Shown: positions 21,643 through 31,957 of the stretch, one piece after another
Layout: the number at the start of each line of letters is the position of its first letter
Position numbering within the stretch: the stretch's first letter is position 1
Source: Strigamia acuminata
Lineage: Eukaryota > Arthropoda > Chilopoda > Geophilomorpha > Linotaeniidae
Reading direction: 5' to 3'
Assembly: GCA_949358305.1 (NCBI GenBank)
Contig: CASHSZ010000083.1
Span: 32,501-71,621 of the forward strand
DNA length: 39,121 bases
Position numbers and translations under genes: made by a program
The notes under the pieces: model-generated
Database searches by the model: none
What the model was told of the DNA's origin: nothing
What the model saw: only the letters and a program-made list of their open reading frames with translations

Positions 21643-21905
21643 CCAATCAACCAATTGACAACGACAACAATTGTTTCAACAATCCGACCATTCGTCCGCT
21701 TGTGTCTAAACGAGTGGAAGCGTGGAGAGGCGCGGAATTCGTCGCCATATTCTCGCTTGCCAGAAATGAAAAGAGAATAATTCGGTTTATCATTGTTTGA
21801 TTGATCTGTGGTTTTATTCACCTTCCTTTCCTTTTCATTGATTGTGTTTTGCTGTTCAATTCTCGTTTGTATTTAATTTACGGTAATCTAATTTTTACAT
21901 TTCAG
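21100..21905. other. gene-free region upstream of the duplicated-exon gene
   Basis: It contains CG-rich sequence (21060-21230), a short ATG-led segment at 21307 (MASARVIRRGIWRQPW), (TTTA)n and a (TATC)n microsatellite at 21606-21642. An acceptor (ACATTTCAG) ends at 21905, directly before the next gene's ATG, so part of this region is probably a leader intron, but no donor can be chosen with confidence. Confidence 0.4.
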
Positions 21906-22793
21906 ATGGAGAACGGAAAGAACGTCATCTGGGGTGAAGTGCGCCCGGGCACGAGGTGAGAGTGGTTGGTCGATCGATTGGTTTTATTTATTCGACACAT
22001 TTTATTTTATTTCATTTTATTTTTATTTTATTTTTAAGGGGCCCATCGCGATTGTCGTTTGGGAAAAAGAACGTGAATAACCCCATCATTTGGGGTGAAA
22101 TGCGCCCGGGCACGAGGTGAGAGTGGTTGGTCGATCGATTGGTTTTATTTATTCGACACATTTTATTTTATTTCATTTTATTTTTATTTTATTTTTAAGG
22201 GGCCCATCGCGATTGTCGTTTGGGAAAAAGAACGTGAATAACCCCATCATTTGGGGTGAAATGCGCCCGGGCACAAGGTGAGAGTGATTGGTCGATCGAT
22301 TGGTTTTATTTATTTGACACTTTTTATTTCATTCTATTTTATTTTTATTTTATTTTTAAGGGGTTCGTCGCGATCGCCACCTTCGACGAGGTCGCCGCAG
22401 ACCATCTATGTGCGGCCCGGGGAATTTGGTAATAACATATTCTTCGGGCCGAGGCGCTATGTGCCAGAGTGAGTAAAGCAATTTATGGTCGATTCGTCGG
22501 TCGCGATTTGATTAATCATTTTTTTTTTTTTCCATAGTAACTTACCATGGTTGCCACCTATGCGTGCCAATAATTTCCAATGCAACAGGCGCCACGCGCG
22601 GGATCGCCCAACACCACCGACGCATGGGTGGTCGGATATCCCAAGATCCACCCGAAACTATGTGTTTCAATTCTGCACAACTTGCTACCAGTTTGGTGGT
22701 TGCAACCCGTTCGTCACCAGTTACCAGTCACCAGTCACCCGCGACCGCCACCAGTTCGTCGCGCTATATCTACCTGTCCAGTTAGTTAATTAA
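21906..22793 (+). CDS. gene with recently duplicated 78-nt exons and a Cys/His-containing C-terminus
   Basis: Exons are 21906-21955, 22039-22116, 22200-22277, 22361-22468 and 22538-22793. All internal junctions are phase 2; 189 residues. Exons 2 and 3 are 78 nt each and encode the same 26-residue unit (G-P-S-R-L-S-F-G-K-K, then IIWGEMRPGTR). Exon 1 carries a partial version (NVIWGEVRPGTR) and exon 4 a diverged one ending IFFGPRRYVP. The three introns are each 83 bp and nearly identical. The last exon has FQCNRRHARDR and FQFCTTCYQFGGCNPF, which may bind zinc. No family is recognised. The ATG abuts an acceptor. AATAAA at 22996-23001 marks a likely 3' end. Confidence 0.7.
22039..22360 (+). repeat. 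161-bp exon-intron tandem duplication
   Basis: The unit (78-nt exon plus 83-bp intron) at 22039-22199 is repeated at 22200-22360, and the preceding intron 21956-22038 matches as well. The first two introns are identical by eye; the third has a few changes. The two exons differ at one position near their ends (CACGAG versus CACAAG). Confidence 0.9.
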
Positions 22794-22825
22794 TTATTCT
22801 TTTTATCATTCTTTTTTTTTTTTTT

Positions 22826-22870
22826 TGTTTGTTTGTTTGTTTGTTTGTTTGTTTGTTTGTTTGTTTGTTT
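22826..22870. repeat. (TTTG)n microsatellite in a 3' UTR
   Basis: About eleven TTTG units lie in the 3' region of the duplicated-exon gene, followed by a short TA tract. Confidence 0.9.
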
Positions 22871-23116
22871 GATATATATATATATACATATATTTTTTTT
22901 TCTTCCTCTTAGTGGGACATCGTTATCAAACGTAGCGCCATCGGCGTAATTTTTCATTTTTTATTGTATTTTGTTCGTTTGTGGTTTATAATTTAAATAA
23001 AAATTGAATTTGAGATAAGTGGCCACGATTGATTGGGTTTATTTGATCGCAAAAAAAAAAAAAATTTAATTCGAATGAATCTATCGGTGTTAAAAACGAC
23101 ACGACCGGTTTGTTAG

Positions 23117-23674
23117 TTAGCCGATTGGTGAACAATTTGCGAAACACGCGCGACACGTGGGGGCGTATTTCTCGGCACCCCCTATCACCACGACGTCTTC
23201 TTCGCCCGACGTCCGCTTCGTGAACGCGGCTTCCCCTCGACACCGGTAGCACGTTGCCTTCAGCTTCACGATGTGCTCTGATTTCGGGAGCAAATCGCAG
23301 ACTTGACCGAACGGGTTCAACTTGAAATCCCCATCGAGGGCCGCGATTACCACAGTCTTTCCTTTCTCTGCCATTTCTTGACAGAATTGTACCAAGTCCT
23401 CGAAAAACTGGCCCTCGTCAATCCCGATAATCCCGAAATTTTCGGATTGTCTTCGGGCTTCCGCGAGGTTTTCGACGGCGCGCGCCGCTCTCGATTTTCC
23501 GTCACGAGCGACGATTTCTCCGGGAATGTGGCGGTTGTCGATTTTGGGCTTCAATAACAACGCTTCTTCTCCTTCTAGGCGCCTCAAGAGTTCAGTTGTT
23601 TTCCCTGCAAACATCGGGCCCACTATTAACTGGATATTGCCTCGTGGTCGATCCTCGATGGCCGACGTCGACAT
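23117..23674 (-). CDS. TK1: thymidine kinase, type II (TK1 family)
   Basis: An intronless frame of 185 residues. It phosphorylates thymidine to dTMP with ATP in the pyrimidine salvage pathway, normally in the cytosol. The P-loop GPMFAGKTTELLRR is at residues 19-32; family members usually have GPMFSGKSTE, so Ser is replaced here by Ala and Thr. DEGQFF (86-91) supplies the catalytic Glu87. Two CxxC pairs, C142/C145 and C174/C177, form the structural zinc site of the lasso domain. TKR (152-154) and VIGGAEKY (163-170) are typical of the thymidine-binding region. The length is close to minimal for the family and the C-terminal regulatory tail of animal enzymes is absent. The start is the ATG 15 bases after a probable acceptor. 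Being intronless among split genes, it could be a transferred or retrocopied gene. Confidence 0.95.
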   Translation of the reverse strand: MSTSAIEDRPRGNIQLIVGPMFAGKTTELLRRLEGEEALLLKPKIDNRHIPGEIVARDGKSRAARAVENLAEARRQSENFGIIGIDEGQFFEDLVQFCQEMAEKGKTVVIAALDGDFKLNPFGQVCDLLPKSEHIVKLKATCYRCRGEAAFTKRTSGEEDVVVIGGAEKYAPTCRACFANCSPIG

Positions 23675-23689
23675 CTCGTCTTGTTGCGT

Positions 23690-23965
23690 CTACCATCGAG
23701 GAAAAAGAGAAAGAATTTAAACGAATAAATGAAAAACGAAAAACTGACAAAATCGTGAGTCCGACTGCAAAACTAAAATTGGATAGAGATCGAGAACAAA
23801 ATGGCGGTGATAGTGGTGTAACCACGGGGATTCCCGCCCGTGCTCGCGCATCGACCCGTTCTGGTTCATTTAGTTAGTTGGTCGGTCGGTTTAATTGACG
23901 AGTCGGTCAAATTGTTGGAGATTCTTCCCCTTTTTCTATTTTGAAAATTGACTAGGTTTGCTTAC
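23690..23965 (-). other. probable leader intron of thymidine kinase
   Basis: On the minus strand a GTAAGC donor begins at 23965, and a pyrimidine-rich tract ends in GGTAG with the acceptor AG at 23690-23691. This places the exon edge 15 bases before the start codon. The donor exon (from about 24060) contains no ATG. Confidence 0.45.
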
Positions 23966-24059
23966 CGTGCAAACGAAACTCGATATAGCGAATGAACCAA
24001 TGCGTACAAGTGCGCGAAGCAAAGCGCGGTATGGTAGGAAAGCTTTAGCCCGTCGCTCG

Positions 24060-24700
24060 CTGCAAAGACGCGAGAATACGACGCGACACTCGGTGACACA
24101 AATTAGAAATTAAGAAAAAAAATAAATAAATAAATAAAGAAATAAAAAAAAATAAAGAGAGGATTCTTTCCATTCTCTTCTTTACGTTTTCTCTTTTCCT
24201 CTCCATTTCTTTGCGCCCACCCGCGAGAGAAGCGCACATCAGTGCACCAACGCAAACGCGTCGCCTCTAATGGTACGCGCGTTTGAGCGCGCCCTAATGC
24301 GTGATAATGAACGCAACGTGGTCGAGAGGGGCGACAATCAGAATTTAATGAAATGAATATTTTTTTTTTTTTTTTTTTTTCAGTTTGATTTGAGATTATT
24401 GAAATATTAAAATTTACAATTAAAATAGCACACAATTCCAGACGCAATCACAATTGCGAACAATGATGGATTCTGGGATTAATTTAAAGTTTGCGTTAAA
24501 TCGTAAATGCGCATGCGCAGATACCGCGCAGCGAGGTGCACAGGTATAATTTCCTCCGATGAATTTTACTTCGGATTTTACGGACAATTTCAATGTGGAA
24601 AATTTATTTATAGTCGTCAGTTATTTGGCAACAATATTATTACATTTTTAATCAGCATTTTAATCATAACTTTTGTCAGTTGTGTAGCTTATTTTTGATT
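24060..24700. other. gene-free stretch upstream of thymidine kinase
   Basis: It holds A-rich (AAAT)n, a poly-T tract at 24360-24380 and CG-rich sequence. A 63-residue ORF at 24507-24698 ends in a hydrophobic helix-like segment, but it is unsupported and joins repeat island 4. Confidence 0.4.
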
Positions 24701-24711
24701 TGTTATTGTGA

Positions 24712-26262
24712 CTGACCAGAAGGCCAGTCTGAGACCGAGAGGGGCGTGCAAAAGGGACACCTATCGGCACTGGCGTCAGAAGAACTCGGGTACCGCGCCA
24801 CTCGGTGGGTACTGTGCCGCTCGACCGAGCGACGACGGCCCCTCGCTCTGCTCTCGGTCTGAAGGCTTTCGCAAAATGCAGCGGACGCGGTGATTAGAAC
24901 TCGCGTCGACTCCGACGGGACGTCAACTCTGGAAGGTAAAATTAAAATATGAAACGGCGGATATTTTACGAAACTTTTGTTCCAGTCGGTTGCTACGAAG
25001 ATAATCTCGTTAATCATTGGAATACGAACCGCGGAACCGGTTCCAAGATCCGAAATTTAAACTTTAATCGTCCGCTCGTTGTCGATCGCCAGGCACCTGT
25101 AAGTGATAAACGCGTCCTTTTCATTTTCTTGTCGCGTCTCGGGAGTTTGTGGATCTATAACCTGGCCTAATCTGACCTAATTCGAATCTGAGTTTGGATC
25201 TGAATTCTGCGTTTGCTTTATCGTTTCAACATTATGAGAGTTTCCTTTTATTAAACAATTACATTTTCAATTCTCGTTGGTAGTTAATTGCGCCCTGGTG
25301 CGTTGCCATAAACACCGGACACTTTGTGGACATATATCCACGTTGACGGACATCATTACCGACGCCCGCGCCAAAAACCCGTGTCGCGCTCACCCCCATC
25401 GCATCACGTGCATTATCGCGCGTCGTAGATCGCGAGCAAAGACACACTCATGTCCATATGTTGCTGAGAACTTTGCTCACGGTCGCGCGTCGACGTCGAA
25501 ACGTGTCGAAACAAGCCGAAAAATGCAGGCAACCACGCGCGCGTCATGGGGTTTAAATAAGCGAACGGATGTCGGTGCGGAAACTTATTTTCGGGACGAG
25601 TCGTTAGGGCTGCTGTCGTCGCCGCTCAACGGCCCCAACTGCTCCCATTCGCCGGTAGACCGAGCGAGAACGGGTGCGTTCTATTTCCGATTCATTTATT
25701 TATTATTTTGACCGACCCGAAGGCCAGTCTGAGACCGAGAGGGGCGTGCAAATGTGACACATATAGGCACTGGCGCCAGAAGAACTCGGGTACCGCGCCA
25801 CTCGGTGGGTACTGTGCCGCTCGACCGAGCGACGACGGCCCCTCGCTCTGCTCTCGATATGAAGGCTTTCGCAAAATGCAGCGGACGCGGTGATTAGAAC
25901 TCGCGTCGACTCCGACGGGACGTCAACTCTGGAAGATAAAATTAAAATATGAAACGGCGGATATTTTACGAAACTTTTGTTCCAGTCGGTTGCTACGAAG
26001 ATAATCTCGTTAATCATTGGAATACGAACCGCGGAACCGGTTCCAAGATCCGAAATTTAAACTTTAATCGTCCGCTCGTTGTCGATCGCCAGGCACCTAT
26101 AAGTGATAAACGCGTCCTTTTCATTTTCTTGTCGCGTCTCGGGAGTTTGTGGATCTATAACCTGGCCTAATCTGACCTAATTCGAATCTGAGTTTGGATC
26201 TGAATTCTGCGTTTGCTTTATCGTTTCAACATTATGAGAGTTTCCTTTTATTAAACAATTAT
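24712..26262. repeat. two ~550-bp copies 1000 bp apart
   Basis: 24712-25262 and 25712-26262 differ by roughly a dozen substitutions by eye, with no visible indel, and then diverge. The intervening 25263-25711 holds other blocks of the same mosaic unit, so the repeat period is about 1 kb. Confidence 0.85.
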
Positions 26263-26714
26263 ATTTTTAATTCTACTTGCTATTTAACTGCGTCCCGGTG
26301 CGTTGCCATAAGCACCGGACACCTTCGGACATTTATCCACGTTGGTGAACATTATTATCGATGCCGGTGTCAAAAATCCATGTCGCGCTTACATACATCG
26401 CACCTCGCATATTATCGCGCGTGGGAATGCGTTCACGCGTGTGCATGGCAAACAAAGACACGCTCATGCGAGCACATTGTCGAGGACTTCGCTCACGATC
26501 GCGCACTGACACCAGAACGTGTTGCATCAAAATATTGAAATTTTCTACGACCAGATGCCGAATCTGTCATGTGCAAAGAGAGTGTGTGTAAACGAACGGA
26601 CAAATAAATAAATAAATAAATAGATAAACCAAGTGTTTTTCATAACTGTTTGTTTGTTTGTACCGGCGGAACGTTGTGATGTCGATGTGAGAGTTTATTT
26701 TGGAAGAATTTGTT

Positions 26715-26748
26715 GGGACTGTCGACGCTCGTCGGTGCCAACTGCCCC
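26715..26748. repeat. GC hairpin motif
   Basis: GGGACTGTCGACGC, a TCGTCG loop and GTGCCAACTGCCCC follow TTTTGGAAGAATTTGTT. The stem is more degraded than in the other copies. Confidence 0.55.
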
Positions 26749-27366
26749 GGCTGACCAACGACTGAACAATAGAGTGGTTGCGCAACCCGAATGCAGACTT
26801 TTGTGACCGAAACCCCCCGGATTTCCGCGAGGGCTCGAATCAGTCCCGGTTGGTCTGAAGGTGTTAGTAGATCCATCGGATGCAGTGACCGAAATTCAAT
26901 GGGTGACGAACGACGATAGAGGGGGAGGATCGAATTACTCCCCGGCAATCATCGTCGAAATGGAGAACCCAATTCGCTTATTCACTCGACAATTTGTGTC
27001 GTTTTACGAGCTTTATTGTTGATGTTTCGCGCGTGCACGTGTGTGTCTGTGTGTGGCATTTTACAACGGAGTGGCATCGACGTGTCCATTGGTTGACTCG
27101 AGTTCCAACCGTCCCCAACGCCTCGTAAAAATCGACACCGATTTTATGACTTTGAACGACTTTATCGCTAACATTTCCATCTGGTTCCCCGTAACGACGT
27201 TTCGACCATTGCTCCCCCCACACTCCAATTCAAAATTTAATAAGAAATTGTCAAACTTTTCAAATTCTATGATAAAAGTTGAGTGTTTTTATTGTTTACA
27301 AAATAAAAACGAAAAATAGAAAAATAAAATAAAAAAAGATTCACAATCGACTCGTCACATCGCCGA

Positions 27367-28413
27367 TTACGCGCCTGGTTGTGGGTCACTGAGGAAGAGA
27401 TCAAATTGAATAAACTAAGTGAACAAACTGATGGACGGGCGGACAAATTGAAACGTTGAACCGAATTAATTACCTCGACGCCGGACGCCCTGGCAACATC
27501 GGTTCGGTGGCCGCGAAACGCGCTAGCATCCTGGCGCGCCCGCGGGATTGACTTGAAAAATAGAAAATAAAATAAAATAAATATAAATAAATAAATCAAT
27601 TCGAATCAAACCAACCAATCGGTGAAACAAAACGAAACAAAAACAAAAACAAAACGTTGAATCGAATTAACTCACATCGGCATCGGACGTCCCGGTCCCA
27701 TCAACTGGGCGCCCGCGAAGCGAACAAACAGTACGGAACGTCCGCGAGGATGGCTTAAAAAATAAATAAATAAATAAATAAATAAATAAATGAATAAATA
27801 AATCAAACGAGACGTTTGACCGAATTACATCGGTTCCGGAGTCGCGCGCTGGAATGGCGCAACCCGCATGATGGGTCGAATGTGACCGGGTTCGGTCCAC
27901 TGCCACGATGACGACTGGGGCGGATCAATTGGCTGACAACTGAATAAACAAAGAAATAAAGAAATGAAGAAACGGATAAAACGAACGATCGATCGAAACC
28001 GGTCGGTCGAATCTCTCACCTTGCATCATCGCCGTCGTTGTTGTGGTCGTTTTTCTCGTTTTTGTTCATCGTCTGGAACATAGAAATTAAATTAAAGTCG
28101 AATGCAAAGGAAAATAAAATAACGGCTAAGAAAAAATAAAAAATTTCAGTCACGAGTCTGTCAAATGAGCGAGCGAGCGGTGCCCGACCGAACCAATGCA
28201 GGCGTTCGTGTTTGCACGCGCGTGTTAATTGATACGTTGTCGAGAGAGGCGTAGAGGTAATCGAGGGTTGTTTTTTTTTTCAATTTGTCGATCGATTGAC
28301 TGATAAATGTGACGGTAGAACGGTCAACTACTCACTTTTTGGAAGATGGAAACACGACGTTGTCTGTCCCGCGCGTGATCACTATCGATGCATAGAGCGA
28401 CACCAAGTGACAT
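27367..28413 (-). CDS. six-exon gene with two homologous 78-nt exons
   Basis: Exons are 28336-28413, 28020-28072, 27829-27939, 27676-27753, 27474-27551 and 27367-27388. All junctions are phase-consistent; 139 residues with the ATG at 28413. The order is MSLGVALCIDSDHARDRQRR, an Asn/Asp-rich segment, a Pro/Ser/Trp segment, then two homologous 26-residue units (HPRGRSVLFVRFAGAQ.. and QSRGRARMLARFAATEP.., both ending in PGRP), then DPQPGA. The two exons have the same length and both are phase 2, so tandem exon duplication is likely. The upstream frame is open toward a poly-A-rich tract, so the start could lie further up. No family is recognised. TTTATT at 27288-27293 (AATAAA on the minus strand) may mark the 3' end. 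Confidence 0.65.
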
Positions 28414-28419
28414 AATCCG

Positions 28420-29180
28420 GAAACATGGCGGCTGTCTGTCTCCATCCTCTCGGCACACGGTTCCACGCGGCGGGTATCTCCGTCCACTCGACCAATCGTC
28501 GTATTCGTTGTTATCCTTTTTCCTTTTTTTTTTTCTTTTTTTTTCTTTCTTTTTTTTTCTTTTTTTCTTTTTTAGGCGAGTAAATAAAACTGACTGAAAT
28601 AAAAATTCCCATCCATCCACCCATTTCGTTTTGTTTTTTAACGTGACGATTCTGAGTAATTACGTCACACCGTGTACCCCAACCATTAATCAGATTATCA
28701 CGATAGATGTCGCGTGAAATGAGATTGTGAACGCTTAAACTGGTCTATGGTTTAAATTCCATTCCGCGATGCACGGCGCGCCATCGTAAAGGCTTTTATT
28801 CAACTAGACACGAACGTTTAGCGTGTTGGATCAAACGTCCGGTCACGCGACCTGTGATGTAATTACTCGGAACCACTGCGCAGCCCGGTGGAACTCGTGT
28901 CCTTTAATGGATACCAAAATGTTCGTCCGATGCGATCACTTGACGTTTCCCGCGTTAAAAAGTGACCCAATAAATTCCGGAACCAGATTAATCATGTTTT
29001 ATCTATCTATATGCGTCTAACCGTATATTTTGTTTTTTTTAATTTTAACGTGGAAAAGTTCGTTAATCATAATATTCGACACCTACATGTCAAACTTGGA
29101 AAATCCGCGGCGGTGGCGCATTCTGGCGACAATCCGCGAAACCCCGTGAATAGCTTGTTTTCGACTTGTCATTTTTATAA

Positions 29181-29213
<33 letters not shown>

Positions 29214-29313
29214 GTTATTATTATTATTATTATTATTTAATTAGAAGTGTGACCCGTCACGTGTTACCACCGCCATTGTTATCACCGGGTGTCGTGTCGG
29301 TTCATTCGTCAAA
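28420..29313. other. intergenic region with repeat island 5 and a (TTA)n array
   Basis: 28740-29130 is a copy of the tail block also seen at 19060-19330 and 31560-31830 (CCTGTGATGTAATT, CCCGCGTTAAAA, ATAAATTCCGGAACCAGATT). A (TTA)n microsatellite occupies 29177-29237. The region separates two divergent genes. Confidence 0.6.
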
Positions 29314-30292
29314 ATGGACGCACCATGCGCTTCGTCCACAGAGGTGAGTTGTTAAATCTCTGTCTATGAATTGTTATTTTGTCAATTGGCCGTATTCACA
29401 TTTTGCGTGCACAAAACGCACGTATACGCCATGTTGCCCGCGTGAACATCTGAATTGTCGTTGTTTTCATCGCTAAACGAAACGATCAATTTGATGAATG
29501 TACAAATGAGTTTAATGAATTTTATAAAATTAAGCGAACGAGCGAGATTAACAAATAAATAAACAAATGGGTGTTTGTTTGGAGATAATTCATTTCGTAC
29601 AACGCGCTATCAATCAATCAATTACCCGCTATACGGTGAAACTGTAACGCTCCTCTCTCGTTCGTGTTTCGGTCTCCTTTCTCTCCTCCTCTCTTCGCGT
29701 TCGTATCTCAATTTAATTTATTTTAATTTAATTTAATTTAATTTATTTATTTATTTATTTCTCTCTTTACAGATGTCAATCATCGCCGGGAATGAGGCAC
29801 CGACCCGACCACAGTCGCCGCAATCGCAACCATCGTCACCAAGAACGCCGCAGACGCCGAAGCGCCCTTTTGAGACGGGGAATACGACGCCAGTTAAAGG
29901 GGTATCCCGTTGAGATTCCTATTATTTATTCTTTTTTTCGTTTATTTTTTTTCCCCCTTTCCTTTTCCAGTCGTCCACCGCTTCCACTCCGCGTGCGCCG
30001 ACGGGTAGGTTGAAGACGGTGGATCTTATACTTCGAAGAGTGACGAAGGAGGAGGAACGAGAGGAGGAGGAGCGAAAGAAGGGACGCAACAGAGACGATT
30101 CCATGTGGATCGAGACGCTCCCAGATGGAGATGTTCTTTTGTCGGGTTCAGTGGTGAGCGCGTTAGTCCGTGTGGGTGTGGTAAGAGTCATACCAGAAGA
30201 AAACGAAGGAGACGGTGACGAAGCTCAGAGAAAGAATCGAGAGTCTGGCAAAGAAGACGCGGGATAAGAAAAAATTGATCGTGTATTTGTAA
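29314..30292 (+). CDS. four-exon Pro-rich / charged-helix protein
   Basis: Exons are 29314-29343, 29773-29901, 29971-30153 and 30197-30292, all joined in phase 0; 145 residues. Exon 1 encodes MDAPCASSTE. Exon 2 is Ser/Pro/Thr-rich (TRPQSPQSQPSSPRTPQTPK). Exon 3 has a charged helix (RRVTKEEEREEEERKKGR) and WIETLPDGDVLLSGSV. Exon 4 continues a coiled-coil-like stretch (KKTKETVTKLRERIESLAKK). Removing the 43-nt intron 30154-30196 restores this helix. Without it the frame ends at 30267 with a less regular tail. An AATAAA follows at 30303-30308. It is tail to tail with the zinc-finger gene ending at 30419. Function unknown. Confidence 0.65.
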
Positions 30293-30418
30293 TAATGATA
30301 ACAATAAAGATGATTAATGTGGATTTTTTTTTTTTTTTTTTTGTAAAAAAAAAATAAAAGCAAATGGGGAAGAGTCGGACAATGCAAATTATGAGAAAAA
30401 AATAAAATTAAATAAAAA

Positions 30419-31000
30419 CTAATGTTCATTGACGCCACCTCCATCATTTCCGGCGGGCGCTTGGTAATCGTGTGCCTCCGCCCAATGAGTGACGAGATCC
30501 CCGGGAGAGGGCGTCTCCGCACAAAACGGACAGCGTCGCCCGTTGAGTCGGTGCACTCGTTTCAACGCCTAAGAAGAAAGGGGAAAAAATAAAAATACGA
30601 ATTAGTTAACTAGTGTGTGAGTGAAGAGGATAATTGGACACTCACCGATGCCAGACAGACGGGCTCGCGCGAGAATTTTTTCAACAGCCCTCGGACGAAA
30701 TCATTCGCGTCCTTGTGGATGTTGTGTCGCTGTCGCTGGTGGCGAAAGACGTCGACGCAGAAGAATCCGTCCGGTCCTGAGGCACGTGGGGCGGGGGGGG
30801 GGGGGGGAAGAAAAAGAAAAAAAAAAATTAAAATAAAATTAAAAAATATTTATGTATATAAAATAAATAAAACATATGGAATAAAAGATATAAAATAATA
30901 AGTAAATAAATAAACGTTTCTTACTATCGGGGTGTTTATCATCGCATAGAGCGCAGGAGTATGACCTGCCGCCACCCTCCTCTTGTGGTGCTTCCGCCAT
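30419..31000 (-). CDS. short two-finger zinc protein, paralogue of the gene at 2755-4811
   Basis: Exons are 30925-31000, 30646-30776 and 30419-30568, with junctions in phase 1 and phase 0; 118 residues from [19 protein letters not shown]. The first finger is C16-x2-C19 ... H38-x4-H43, split by the phase-1 intron exactly as in the long paralogue. The second is C82-x2-C85-x11-H97-x4-H102, with identical spacing to the long protein's CPFC finger. It lacks the Pro-rich N-terminus and the acidic/Lys-rich tail. The first intron holds a G-rich run and a poly-A stretch. The start ATG is clear. A 220-bp (GA)n array lies just upstream. A nucleic-acid or protein-binding role is inferred from the fingers. 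Confidence 0.75.
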
Positions 31001-31042
31001 TTTCCTTTTGTTTGTGAGACGAGTAAACAACTGAAAATAAAT

Positions 31043-31270
<228 letters not shown>

Positions 31271-31923
31271 TGGGCGTGGTCCATTGACCGAGAAATCACA
31301 CAAAGCATCAAACTTACTTACCAACGAACACGAGGTGGCAGTGAGGATCAGACGGAAGATGAAACGCGCGCGTTTGATATAAGCTGCCGAACCAAAGTGT
31401 GTGTATGTCGTGAGCGGCTGATGTGACATCTGGTGGCAGTCCGAGAACGATTTAAGTTTGAACTATGGAGCGTCGGCAAATGAACGGGTCTCTCTCGTTG
31501 GCAATCCTCGTTGTTCCGACGAATCCTGCTATCGCCGTCTTTGTGGTCCTCGTCACGGTCGTCGTTTTTATTTAACTCGAAACGAACGTTAATACTAAGT
31601 TTCCAATGTGCGTAGACGCGCGTGATTCGCGCGTGATTTGCGCGTTTTCCACATGTGGTGCCCCCGTCACGCGTGAATACAAAACGTCGACCCAATAAAT
31701 TCCGAAATTGGGCTAATCTTGTTTTATTCGCCCATGTGCGCTTACCCATATATTTTGTTTTTCAGTTTGTGGAAAAGTTCATTGCCTGTGGTTTTCGGCG
31801 CGTACATGGCAAACGCGGGAAAATTTGCGGTGGTAGCGCGCTTTGGTGGCAATAAAAAAAAAAAACACCATAATGTTAAAAATGGAAATCCCGTGCAGAA
31901 GCTTATTTTTGAACAAATTGTTT

Positions 31924-31957
31924 GGGGCTGCCGGTGCTTGTCGGCGCCAGCTGCCCC
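31924..31957. repeat. GC hairpin motif
   Basis: GGGGCTGCCGGTGC, TTGTCG and GCGCCAGCTGCCCC form a stem of about 14 positions with two simple mismatches and one G-T pair. It is preceded by TTTTTGAACAAATTGTTT. Confidence 0.75.

Larger units (their letters stand above)
24700..27000. repeat. repeat island 4
   Basis: It contains two near-identical units offset by exactly 1000 bp, plus a hairpin-bearing copy at about 26600-26930. New blocks here are GAAGGCCAGTCTGAGACCGA and a CCGAGCGACGACGGCCCC segment, both shared with island 6. Confidence 0.8.

Noticed and set aside
24708-25893. Repeated small ORFs (MTD.KASLRPRGACK..) as a gene family
   Set aside because: They start within repeat blocks, use a non-ATG start, and the other copies in island 6 do not keep the frame.
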